Positions 18,651 through 26,277 of a DNA stretch of 33,610 nucleotides are shown one piece after another (within the stretch, counting starts at the first letter, position 1; each line of letters opens with the position of its first letter). The position numbers and the translations under genes were made by a program. The stretch spans positions 1-33,610 of the forward strand of contig WARW01000013.1 in assembly GCA_013387215.1 (NCBI GenBank). The letters run 5' to 3'. Below the pieces are notes generated by a model that saw only the letters and a list, made by a program, of their open reading frames with translations, made no database searches and was not told the origin of the DNA. Origin of the DNA: Patescibacteria group bacterium. GTDB taxonomy: Bacteria; Patescibacteriota; Microgenomatia; UBA12405.

Positions 18651-18995
18651 ATGATTGGAATTTTTGGAAACATTGTAGCTCCAGACGCCATCACTAAATA
18701 TAACAATAATAGTGGTAACGCTGCTGGCGGTGGTGGTCTTTTTATCTTTATCAGTAATATCTTTAAATTTACCGTTTTTATTGGCGGCATCTATCTTATC
18801 CTCCAGCTCATCCTTGCTGGCTATGCCTACATTTCCGCCAATGGTGATGTCAAAAAAACCGAAGCTGCTTGGACAAAAATCTGGCAAAGTTTGCTTGGTT
18901 TTGTCATCATTGCCGCTGCTTTCGTCATTGCCTCTATTATTGGTAAAATTACCGGCATTGAAATATTAACTCCTCAAATTTATGGACCACAATAA
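18651..18995 (+). CDS. T4SS pilin-like protein 2
   Basis: 114 residues, two membrane helices (about 31-58 and 79-104) around SANGDVKKTEAAW. A Gly/Ala/Asn-rich patch (20-30) precedes helix 1. It begins 3 bases after gene 1 and its end overlaps gene 3 by 14 bases, so translation is coupled; no Shine-Dalgarno is present. It is more diverged than the others: the usual Asn-Ala-Leu-Ile-Gly is Gln-Ser-Leu-Leu-Gly. Confidence 0.8.
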   Translation: MIGIFGNIVAPDAITKYNNNSGNAAGGGGLFIFISNIFKFTVFIGGIYLILQLILAGYAYISANGDVKKTEAAWTKIWQSLLGFVIIAAAFVIASIIGKITGIEILTPQIYGPQ

Positions 18996-19344
18996 TTTAA
19001 TCGCTATTGGTTACAAAATTAGTGGTGGCGGCATTCCTGTTACCAATAATGATGATGGTGTTTCCAAAATGGAAACAATTATCAGTAATTTTATTGGTCT
19101 TCTTACTTTTGTTGCCGTTATCTATTTTGTAATTAGAATCATTCTTGCTGGTTACTCTTTTATTTCTTCCCAAGGTGACGAGAAAAAAATGATTGAAGCC
19201 CGCTCCAGTTTAACCAACAGTGTTCTTGGTCTAGTAATTGTCGTCGTTGCTCTTGGACTTGGCTCATTAATCGCCCATCTTCTTGGCATGGATGGTCTCT
19301 TTGATTTCACCACTACCATTACTTCATTAGTATTGCCCAATTAA
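18982..19344 (+). CDS. T4SS pilin-like protein 3
   Basis: 120 residues, helices about 35-57 and 77-101 with loop SSQGDEKKMIEARSS. The N-terminus is polar and uncleaved (Met-Asp-His-Asn-Asn). It overlaps gene 2 by 14 bases and lies 3 bases from gene 4. Same family as its neighbours. Confidence 0.8.
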   Translation: MDHNNLIAIGYKISGGGIPVTNNDDGVSKMETIISNFIGLLTFVAVIYFVIRIILAGYSFISSQGDEKKMIEARSSLTNSVLGLVIVVVALGLGSLIAHLLGMDGLFDFTTTITSLVLPN

Positions 19345-19347
19345 CCT

Positions 19348-19710
19348 ATGAATCTTTTACACTTAATTGTCAAACCAGCTTATGCAGTTATCACTAACCC
19401 CCTGCTTAAGAATGGTGAAAAACAAGTCACCCAGCCTGTAACTTACTTCAGCAATGCTCTTCAGGCAGTTGTCACAATTTTCTTTGTTGTTGGCGTCATT
19501 TATTTTCTTTGGCACTTAATCATGTCTGCTTACCATATGATTTCTTCTCAAGGAGATGCCAAAAAGTTTGAAGAAGCTCGAAATGGTATTTCTTTTGCTC
19601 TAGTTGGAATTGTGATTACTTTTTCTATTTTTGCCATTTTAAAGTTTGTTGGTACTATTCTAGGAATAAACGGTCTAGATGATCTCACTCTAACCCTGCC
19701 AACACTTTAA
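19348..19710 (+). CDS. T4SS pilin-like protein 4
   Basis: 120 residues. A short N-terminal leader ends in KPAYA, which looks like a signal-peptidase site (Ala-x-Ala type) only 13 residues from the start. Helices about 35-58 and 80-105, loop SSQGDAKKFEEARNG. It closes the tightly packed first four genes; 64 bases separate it from gene 5. Confidence 0.8.
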   Translation: MNLLHLIVKPAYAVITNPLLKNGEKQVTQPVTYFSNALQAVVTIFFVVGVIYFLWHLIMSAYHMISSQGDAKKFEEARNGISFALVGIVITFSIFAILKFVGTILGINGLDDLTLTLPTL

Positions 19711-19774
19711 TTATGTTAATATTACTGATAAAATTAATTACAAATTTATAAATTAATCTAAAAACCGAACAAAT

Positions 19775-20146
19775 ATGTTTCAAAACATAAAAAATAAAAT
19801 TCAGTATGCTGCAATCGCTGCTCCTGTTTACGCTCAAATAGAACTTAAATCAAAAACCACCGATTTCCAGCCTCTTCAAAACTTAACTGCTTCTGGCATA
19901 GTTTCTGGAGCCATCAGCTTAGTTTTAATCGTTGTCGCTTTAATTTTCTTCTTCATCTTAATCTTAGGTGGTCTTAAATGGATTACTTCTGGTGGCGATG
20001 AAAAAGCTGTTGGTGTTGCTCGTTCTCAAATCACCAATGCCTTAATTGGTTTAGCTATCATTTTTGCTGCTTGGGCAATCATCAACTTAATTGGAACTAT
20101 CTTTGGAATCAACATTCTAAAGCTCACTATCCCAACCTTCCAATAA
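19775..20146 (+). CDS. T4SS pilin-like protein 5
   Basis: 123 residues. N-terminal leader ends in APVYA-Q. Helices about 42-66 and 88-113; loop TSGGDEKAVGVARSQ. It is very close to gene 6 along its whole length (shared FQPL, LGGLKW, GDEKAVG, ARSQITNALIGLAI), so the two arose by a recent duplication. A strong terminator follows directly, which should limit read-through to gene 6. Confidence 0.83.
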   Translation: MFQNIKNKIQYAAIAAPVYAQIELKSKTTDFQPLQNLTASGIVSGAISLVLIVVALIFFFILILGGLKWITSGGDEKAVGVARSQITNALIGLAIIFAAWAIINLIGTIFGINILKLTIPTFQ

Positions 20147-20164
20147 GGTTTAGTTTTAAACTTA

Positions 20165-20195
20165 AATCCCTCCGATTATTCGGGGGGATTTTTTT
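20165..20195 (+). terminator. Rho-independent terminator between pilin genes 5 and 6
   Basis: AATCCCTCCG / CGGGGGGATT, 10 bp with one T-G pair, 6-base loop, then seven T. It splits the pilin run into separate transcripts. Confidence 0.9.
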
Positions 20196-20220
20196 GGTCC
20201 AGATATGATAAAATTAGATA

Positions 20221-20249
20221 TTGTAATATATTTAACATTTATATAAAAT
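20221..20249 (+). promoter_or_regulatory. Promoter of pilin gene 6 (leaderless-type)
   Basis: TTGTAA (20221-20226), 17 bases, TAAAAT (20244-20249), then 7 bases and the ATG at 20257. Confidence 0.6.
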
Positions 20250-20256
20250 AATCTAT

Positions 20257-20613
20257 ATGAACATCCTATCTCAATTGCTAGTCAAACCTGTATTTGCAGA
20301 TTCTATTGCCATTAATCCCAAAACTGCCGACTTCCAACCTCTAACAGGTCTAACTATCTCCGGTATTATTTCTGGTTTGATTAGTTTAATTTTAATCGTG
20401 GTCACTTTAGTCTTCTTTTTTATGCTTATTTTAGGTGGTCTAAAATGGATGACTGCCAATGGTGATGAAAAAGCTGTTGGTTCCGCTCGTTCTCAAATAA
20501 CTAATGCCTTAATTGGTCTAGCTATTGTTTTTGTCACCTGGGCAATTATCCGGCTTGTTGGCATTTTATTTGGAATTAACATCTTCAGTCTTACCATCCC
20601 CACTTTTAACTAA
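20257..20613 (+). CDS. T4SS pilin-like protein 6
   Basis: 118 residues. Leader ends in KPVFA-D. Helices about 36-60 and 82-107; loop TANGDEKAVGSARSQ. Near-duplicate of gene 5, but with its own promoter and placed after a terminator, so it may be made in a different amount. Confidence 0.83.
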   Translation: MNILSQLLVKPVFADSIAINPKTADFQPLTGLTISGIISGLISLILIVVTLVFFFMLILGGLKWMTANGDEKAVGSARSQITNALIGLAIVFVTWAIIRLVGILFGINIFSLTIPTFN

Positions 20614-20648
20614 TATTTTCTGAAATACGAAATCTAACCTGACTATTG

Positions 20649-20654
20649 TATAAT
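20649..20654 (+). promoter_or_regulatory. -10 box of pilin gene 7 (leaderless-type)
   Basis: ATTGTATAATT with TATAAT 6 bases before the ATG at 20661. The -35 region is weak. Confidence 0.6.
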
Positions 20655-20660
20655 TCTCGT

Positions 20661-21077
20661 ATGGTTAAAAAAATAAAATATGCTTTATTATTAGTTCTTG
20701 TACCAGTTTTGGCATCAACTTTTATTAACCCAGTCTTAGCTCAAGAAACTAAAGATTGGAACAGTATTCCTACCAGTTCAGGCAAAGCTTGCGTGCTCAA
20801 AGAAGATGTTGCCACTATTCAAGGATTTGAATGTTTATTTTTTAATGTGCTTCAAGTTATCGTTTTCTTTGCCGGTATTGCCTTCTTTGTCATGTTTATT
20901 TACGGCGGCTACCAATATCTTTTTTCTGGCAACGATCCTAAAAAAACAGCTGTTGCCTCTTCCACTCTCACCATGGCGGTTATTGGTGTAGTTGGTATTA
21001 TTGCTTCCTGGCTAATACTTTCTTTAATCCATACCTTTACTGGTCTTGATGTCACCAAGTTTGCCATCCCTGGTTAA
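20661..21077 (+). CDS. T4SS pilin-like protein 7, with signal peptide and two cysteines
   Basis: 138 residues from the ATG at 20661. It has the only full-length signal peptide of the set (residues 1-28, cut after VLA). The exported stretch to about residue 58 contains two cysteines that could form a disulfide. Two helices (about 62-86 and 105-128) surround FSGNDPKKTAVASS, where Gly-Asn-Asp replaces the usual Gly-Asp. It is the most diverged of the seven and has its own promoter. Confidence 0.78.
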   Translation: MVKKIKYALLLVLVPVLASTFINPVLAQETKDWNSIPTSSGKACVLKEDVATIQGFECLFFNVLQVIVFFAGIAFFVMFIYGGYQYLFSGNDPKKTAVASSTLTMAVIGVVGIIASWLILSLIHTFTGLDVTKFAIPG

Positions 21078-21098
21078 TCTTAGCTTACCCTCAATGCT

Positions 21099-21122
21099 AT
21101 AATGTAATTTAGATTACATTAT
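21099..21122 (+). promoter_or_regulatory. Palindromic operator over the -10 box
   Basis: ATAATGTAAT-N4-ATTACATTAT is a perfect 10-base inverted repeat. The TATAAT (21098-21103) overlaps its left arm, so a bound dimer would block transcription of the transglycosylase gene. The core TGTAAT-N4-ATTACA is repeated before the gene at 29095. Confidence 0.65.
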
Positions 21123-21133
21123 TAAATCAATGG

Positions 21134-22957
21134 GTGAAAACTTTATTTTTTGTTCTCCTCTTTTTCTTCATTTCCACTCCTTCTATTTTTGCCGACTCTT
21201 ATGATTATTTCTCTCCGGTTGAAGTTGGCAACAATCCTCAAAGAAGTCCACCATCAACAGTAAACAATCCAGAATCAAAAGATCCCAGTGTTTATTCCAA
21301 TGATATTGACACTGCCCCTATCACTTGTAGCTACCAAGTTAATATTTCTCAAACAACAGCCCCCGACCAAGTATTAGTCGATAGCGCCAATAATATTTGG
21401 AAGTGGGTAAAAACATTAATTACTAGCCTTTCTGAAGAAAAGAATAATCAAACCTATACTAATAATGTATTCCGAGATAGCCAGCTCCACCTAGCCAAAG
21501 ATCCAGTAATCAAACTCGAAGCTACCGATCAAGAGCGAGGTACTCAGTTTAAGAACTACGACAAGGATGGCCGCAATGCCAGTATCCGGTCTCAACCATA
21601 TGCCTATCAATTGGTCAACAAAGGTCAACTTATTGAAGACGCTGCACTGTCTTTAAACAATGCCAAAGACACAGTTGTAACTGATGAAGCATTAGCTTGG
21701 AATTGCTCTGGTACATGTCGTGATCTTTTTGATGAAAATGGCAACAAACCCAGTGGCTGTCAGCCTATAACCATTAGCGAAGTTGGTTATTATTACTATA
21801 AAAATGGTAAGTCCACCTCCTATGAATTAGTTGAAAACCAAGCAATAAACATTTCTTTTCCAGGATCTGTTTCTGCAATTTTTAATAATTATTCTCATTA
21901 TCGAACTGCGTTTCATTCCTTAGCTTCCACTCCAAATTGTTATGAAACTTTATATAAAAACCTACCCCTAGTTCCTCGAGGAAGTATTAACACTAAACAT
22001 GTCTTTCATAATATTAATGAATCTGGAAACTCAGTTGACAGTGTTGCCTATCAAGCAGTTCCTCTAGCTGCTTCCCTAGCTAGCAATCAAGCTTCAACTA
22101 CTCTCAACCTAGCCATTCCTCAAAAACAACCCATCCATAATATCAGTTCAAGTTTTTGCAATAATATTAAAACTGCTAGTCCAATTGCCGACAAACCCTC
22201 TCGTTTTAATATACTCACTTTTGTTAGAAACTTAATTATATATATTGAACAACCCCAAGATCTTAATACCCAAGTAAACACAGACATGATTTTACCTGCC
22301 AAACTTACCGACAACATGAATAAAGATTTAGTTTTTTTGAATGATTTTATTCCAAAAAAAAGTCAAGACAATTACAAAGCTGAAAAACTATCCACTACTG
22401 ATAATAATTCTGATACTAACACCCCCAACCCTGGCAGCCTCAACGATGCGGCCCGAGTCTATTTTAAAGACATTATTATTCCTAAAAATTGGCAAGATAT
22501 CTATAATCCTAGACCCCAAGAACCTTCCTATCCAACCTCAACCGGAAACGTTCCTAAACCTGTTAAAGCCTGGTGTCCAATCATAAAAAAATATGCTGAC
22601 ATTAATGATTTACCTTCAGGTTTAATCGCAGCTGTCATGACCATTGAAAGCGGCGGTGACCCCAATTCCATTTCTTATCAAGGTGCAGTTGGCCTCATGC
22701 AGGTAATGCCAAGTGACGGTATTGCCGCCAAATTTATGTGTAATGGTCAACCATGTTTTGCCGGGCGTCCTACTACCCAACAATTACTTGATCCTGATTT
22801 TAATGTTTCTTATGCCACTAATTTATTAAAAAATCTAATTAACTATTGGGGCAGTATCCGTGATGGCCTGCTCCACTATGGTCCAGTTAATTACGGCTAC
22901 AAATATGCCGATGATGTTTTAGGTATCTACAACGCTAATAAAAATATTTGCCAATGA
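21134..22957 (+). CDS. Exported lytic transglycosylase (SLT domain), VirB1-like
   Basis: 607 residues from GTG at 21134; no in-frame ATG nearby. Signal peptide 1-20 (cut at IFA-D). Residues about 190-290 hold a four-cysteine domain shared with the next gene (Cys-x3-Cys, then two single Cys). A Thr/Asn/Pro-rich linker follows. The C-terminal SLT domain (477-607) has the catalytic Glu about residue 505 in MTIESGGDP, and GAVGLMQVMP. It cuts peptidoglycan glycan strands, as VirB1 does when a secretion channel is built. It follows the pilin genes and is preceded by a palindromic operator. Stop is TGA. Confidence 0.88.
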   Translation: MKTLFFVLLFFFISTPSIFADSYDYFSPVEVGNNPQRSPPSTVNNPESKDPSVYSNDIDTAPITCSYQVNISQTTAPDQVLVDSANNIWKWVKTLITSLSEEKNNQTYTNNVFRDSQLHLAKDPVIKLEATDQERGTQFKNYDKDGRNASIRSQPYAYQLVNKGQLIEDAALSLNNAKDTVVTDEALAWNCSGTCRDLFDENGNKPSGCQPITISEVGYYYYKNGKSTSYELVENQAINISFPGSVSAIFNNYSHYRTAFHSLASTPNCYETLYKNLPLVPRGSINTKHVFHNINESGNSVDSVAYQAVPLAASLASNQASTTLNLAIPQKQPIHNISSSFCNNIKTASPIADKPSRFNILTFVRNLIIYIEQPQDLNTQVNTDMILPAKLTDNMNKDLVFLNDFIPKKSQDNYKAEKLSTTDNNSDTNTPNPGSLNDAARVYFKDIIIPKNWQDIYNPRPQEPSYPTSTGNVPKPVKAWCPIIKKYADINDLPSGLIAAVMTIESGGDPNSISYQGAVGLMQVMPSDGIAAKFMCNGQPCFAGRPTTQQLLDPDFNVSYATNLLKNLINYWGSIRDGLLHYGPVNYGYKYADDVLGIYNANKNICQ

Positions 22958-22977
22958 GTCGGTGTGTATAATTATTG

Positions 22978-22983
22978 TATAAT
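22978..22983 (+). promoter_or_regulatory. -10 box of the SpoIID-type gene (leaderless-type)
   Basis: ATTGTATAATT with TATAAT 6 bases before the ATG at 22990. A second TATAAT lies at 22967-22972. Confidence 0.6.
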
Positions 22984-22989
22984 TCGGTA

Positions 22990-24447
22990 ATGATTTGTCA
23001 GCCCTCGTCTATATTTAAACACTTCGGATTCTTCGGTATTTTACTTGTACTATTTATTTGCACACCCTCGTCAGTTTCTGCCCAAACCCCCACTTTAATT
23101 CCGACTGCAGCTCCCACTCCTTTTACTCAGAATTCTAACAGTTTCGGTTTTTTTGACAAAATCACCCGTTATTTTTCCAAAGACTACAACATCGATCCTA
23201 GCAATGTAAACAATCGCCAAGCCCAAACCAATTATGACCAAAAAGACCGGGACATAACTTCACGGGCTATTAATGAAAGTGAACGTGCCTATGAAAAAGG
23301 TTACTACATCAAACAAGTTCTAGACGGTGATTATGATGATAGAGTTCTTGCCTACACTTGCAACAACACCTGTTATGCTATCGATTCTGAACCTGAAAAC
23401 TGCAACGAAGTCAAAATTTCTACTGTTGCCTATTATTTTTATACTCAAAACATTCGCATACTTTATGAAAAAGACAATAAAACCACCCCCATTGCCTACA
23501 ACCTTTCAGCTTTCAGAGGCACCTATAATTTAATTAACGATGGTTCTTGTTATCTCCATCTTTACGATGGGCTTTACATTGTCCCCCAGGGTTCAGTTGA
23601 CAGTCAAGCTAATACTGCCAATATTTCCAGCCAACAACTTAATAATAGTTTAAAAACTCCAGTCTACCAATCTTGGGAGACTGATCATCCTGAACAAACC
23701 GGACTTTGGGGTTGGATTCTAAATTTGCTTGGACTAAAAATCGATGAAAATAAAAGACAGGAAAAATTTATGTTATCTCAATTTGTACCCGATAAAACTA
23801 ATGATCAAAGCAATGATAATGACACCATGAGAACTCAGTTTGCCAATTACATGTATCCATATTCCTGGCAGACCTCTCCTCCTGAACGAGGCACTTCTTC
23901 CAATGGCAGTGGTGGTCACAGTATGGGTTTAAGTCAATACGGTGCTCAAGGTCGGGCTTTATCTGGCCAAAAATACACTGAAATTCTCACTGCTTATTAC
24001 GGCACCAATACCACCCTAAAAAAAATTGACACTTCCAATGCCAAAATTGAAATTACTCCTGGCAATGAAATTCTAGATTTTGAAACCAACTACATGCTTG
24101 GTATTGCTGAAATGCCAGATGGTTGGGAAATGGAAGCTCTAAAAGCCCAAGCTGTTGCAGCTCGAACCTATGCTTATGTCTACACCAACAGTTTTTCTAA
24201 ACCAATTTGTATCGACACCCACTGTCAAGTCTACAATCCCCAACATGTCACTCTTGCACCTCGATGGAAAAAAGCGGTCGAAGCCACCGCTGGTCAAATC
24301 TTAGTCGACAGCACCACTAATCTTCCTTTCTTAACTATGTACTCTGCTTGGAACGGCGGTCAATCTATTGCTTATGACGATTCTGGCCATAGTACCGTCT
24401 CAGTTTACGATAAAGATTATGAAAAGAAGGCGGGTGCTCCCTATTAA
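22990..24447 (+). CDS. Exported SpoIID/LytB-domain protein
   Basis: 485 residues from the ATG at 22990; the TTG at 22975 would include the promoter. Signal peptide to about residue 32 (VSA-Q). A four-cysteine domain (about 105-205; Tyr-Thr-Cys-x3-Cys, Asn-Cys, Ser-Cys, then VPQGSVD) matches the one in the transglycosylase. The C-terminal part (about 300-485) is SpoIID: GHSMGLSQYGAQG, then the Glu-Met-Pro and ALKAQAVAARTYA motif with the likely catalytic Glu, and WNGGQS. SpoIID enzymes cleave peptidoglycan strands lacking stem peptides. Next to a transglycosylase and pilins it probably opens the wall for the secretion machine. Confidence 0.87.
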   Translation: MICQPSSIFKHFGFFGILLVLFICTPSSVSAQTPTLIPTAAPTPFTQNSNSFGFFDKITRYFSKDYNIDPSNVNNRQAQTNYDQKDRDITSRAINESERAYEKGYYIKQVLDGDYDDRVLAYTCNNTCYAIDSEPENCNEVKISTVAYYFYTQNIRILYEKDNKTTPIAYNLSAFRGTYNLINDGSCYLHLYDGLYIVPQGSVDSQANTANISSQQLNNSLKTPVYQSWETDHPEQTGLWGWILNLLGLKIDENKRQEKFMLSQFVPDKTNDQSNDNDTMRTQFANYMYPYSWQTSPPERGTSSNGSGGHSMGLSQYGAQGRALSGQKYTEILTAYYGTNTTLKKIDTSNAKIEITPGNEILDFETNYMLGIAEMPDGWEMEALKAQAVAARTYAYVYTNSFSKPICIDTHCQVYNPQHVTLAPRWKKAVEATAGQILVDSTTNLPFLTMYSAWNGGQSIAYDDSGHSTVSVYDKDYEKKAGAPY

Positions 24448-24489
24448 CAAACGTTTCTTTTTGTTAAAATTAGACAAATTATACACACT

Positions 24490-26148
24490 ATGACCATCAA
24501 AGCTTTGTTAAACAAATTAAACCGCCGCGATACTAGAATCTTGCCAAAAAAATTCAAAACTTTTCTTGTCTACTCTCTAATTATTTGTTCTTTCTTTTTC
24601 TTTAAAAAAGCTTTAGCTCAAACTACTCTTCCCCCAGATAATACTCAAATTTTCAGCACTGAATTTACCAACAATAATATTGTTAAACAAAAACAGGACG
24701 CCATAAAAAAAGGTAACAATCAAGAATCTTGGATGTTTGAATCTATGGGTAGTAATGCCGTTTCCGGTATTGACGCTATTACTGGTGAAATTCCCGATGA
24801 TGTACTCCAAGGCAAACCAGGTGTCAGTTGGATTCCTGGGGGTATGATCGGTGGCACCAATCAAATGATCGCTTCTCTCTACAAACAGCCGATCTCCGGA
24901 ATTCAATATATGGCCCAAGTTAAGGATAACTTTTTAGGCAAACCTGCCTATGCTCAAGGGGTTGGCTTCCAAGGACTTCAGCCAATTCTTCCTATCTGGA
25001 AAATATTTAGAAACCTTGTTTATGTCACTGCTTCCTTAATCTTTATCATCATGGGTTTAATGATCATGCTTCGTGTCAAAATTAGTGCTCAAGCCGTCAT
25101 TACTATTCAGTCTGCTATTCCTCAATTAATCACTACCTTAATTCTTGTAACTTTCTCCTATGCTATCGTTGGACTTTTGATTGATTTAACTTATTTCGTT
25201 CAATCATTTTTTGTCGCTCTTCTCTTCCAAGGTAGTGGTGTTGGTGTTAATCAAGATCTTTTCTGGCACAACACTAGTACATTTGGAAAAATTACCGATG
25301 TGATTAAAAAATTATTCTTTAATCCAGCCTCACTCGTCGACAATCTTATTTGGCCAAACAATTTAAGCAATCTCTCCACTATGGGTTTGTTTAAAGCCAA
25401 TAATTTAATTCACGACATGGTTCCAACTGGCACAGTTTTTGCCCTTAGTACTATTATTGGTCTAATCATTGGCGTTTTCTTTGGTCCAGCTGGCATGGTT
25501 CTTGGTGCTGGTATTGGAGCTTTGGGTGGTGCCATTCTCCTTTTAATTATTCAAATAATCGTTTTTGTTCTACTAATTAAATTCCTTATTGGTCTTGTTA
25601 AATGCTACTTCACTCTTATTTTAAAAATTATTTTAGGGCCTCTAGAAATTGGCCTAGGCGCCATTCCCAACATGAAGATGGGTTTTTCTAGCTGGATTAT
25701 GAGCATTATCGCCAATCTTGCCGTCTTTCCTATTTCTTCACTTTTCATCATTATCGTCACTTTAATCATGGCCACCCTCAATGACCCAACTAAAGTTTTA
25801 TGGGCTCCATCTTTAATTTCTATCGCTGGTTGGAGTGGTTTCACCCGCATGTTAATTGGACTTGGTGCCATCTTAATATTGCCAAAACTTCCTGCTATGA
25901 TTCCTGAATTTGTCTTCCAAATTAAACCATCTCCATGGGGTAAAGCTCTTGGTGAAGCTGCTAAAAATCTTCCATTCAGTGGTGGTGTTAAAGAAGGTTA
26001 TAGTATGGCTAGAAAAGCTGGATTACAAGCTGCTGGCAATGCAATTTTATCTAGAACTGGATTCAGAAGTTCACCTCGTGCTGGAGCTGGTCCTAGCTCA
26101 GGAGGTACAGGCGGTGGTGGTCCTACTCCACCTCCAGCATCACCATAA
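24490..26148 (+). CDS. VirB6/TrbL-like membrane protein A
   Basis: 552 residues. Signal sequence (about 25-44, ALA-Q), a polar region to 165 ending in GKPAYAQG, then about seven membrane helices, with strongly hydrophobic blocks at 175-200, 210-255, 310-390, 405-430 and 440-465. The end FQIKPSPWGKALG plus a Gly/Pro-rich tail is probably cytoplasmic. Topology and setting (after pilins, paired with soluble partner) point to the polytopic channel component VirB6/TrbL; sequence similarity to known VirB6 is not visible to me. It is clearly a paralogue of the protein at 29095-30663. No Shine-Dalgarno. Confidence 0.75.
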   Translation: MTIKALLNKLNRRDTRILPKKFKTFLVYSLIICSFFFFKKALAQTTLPPDNTQIFSTEFTNNNIVKQKQDAIKKGNNQESWMFESMGSNAVSGIDAITGEIPDDVLQGKPGVSWIPGGMIGGTNQMIASLYKQPISGIQYMAQVKDNFLGKPAYAQGVGFQGLQPILPIWKIFRNLVYVTASLIFIIMGLMIMLRVKISAQAVITIQSAIPQLITTLILVTFSYAIVGLLIDLTYFVQSFFVALLFQGSGVGVNQDLFWHNTSTFGKITDVIKKLFFNPASLVDNLIWPNNLSNLSTMGLFKANNLIHDMVPTGTVFALSTIIGLIIGVFFGPAGMVLGAGIGALGGAILLLIIQIIVFVLLIKFLIGLVKCYFTLILKIILGPLEIGLGAIPNMKMGFSSWIMSIIANLAVFPISSLFIIIVTLIMATLNDPTKVLWAPSLISIAGWSGFTRMLIGLGAILILPKLPAMIPEFVFQIKPSPWGKALGEAAKNLPFSGGVKEGYSMARKAGLQAAGNAILSRTGFRSSPRAGAGPSSGGTGGGGPTPPPASP

Positions 26149-26150
26149 TT

Positions 26151-26222
26151 ATGAAAAATATCCAACCTAATCCTAATCCACCTAAAACAAAACCTCCAAT
26201 AACTCCGGATTTTCAGAATTAA
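26151..26222 (+). CDS. Possible 23-residue proline-rich peptide
   Basis: ATG 2 bases after the stop of VirB6-like A and a TAA at 26220-26222. The product is Pro/Asn/Lys-rich and resembles the Gly/Pro tail of the gene before it, so it may be a coupled small peptide or a piece of tail lost by a nonsense or frameshift event. Weak call. Confidence 0.25.
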   Translation: MKNIQPNPNPPKTKPPITPDFQN

Positions 26223-26277
26223 CTTTTTATCGAAGATAAATTAGCTAAATATAGCGTAGTCTCCAAAGATTATAAGA

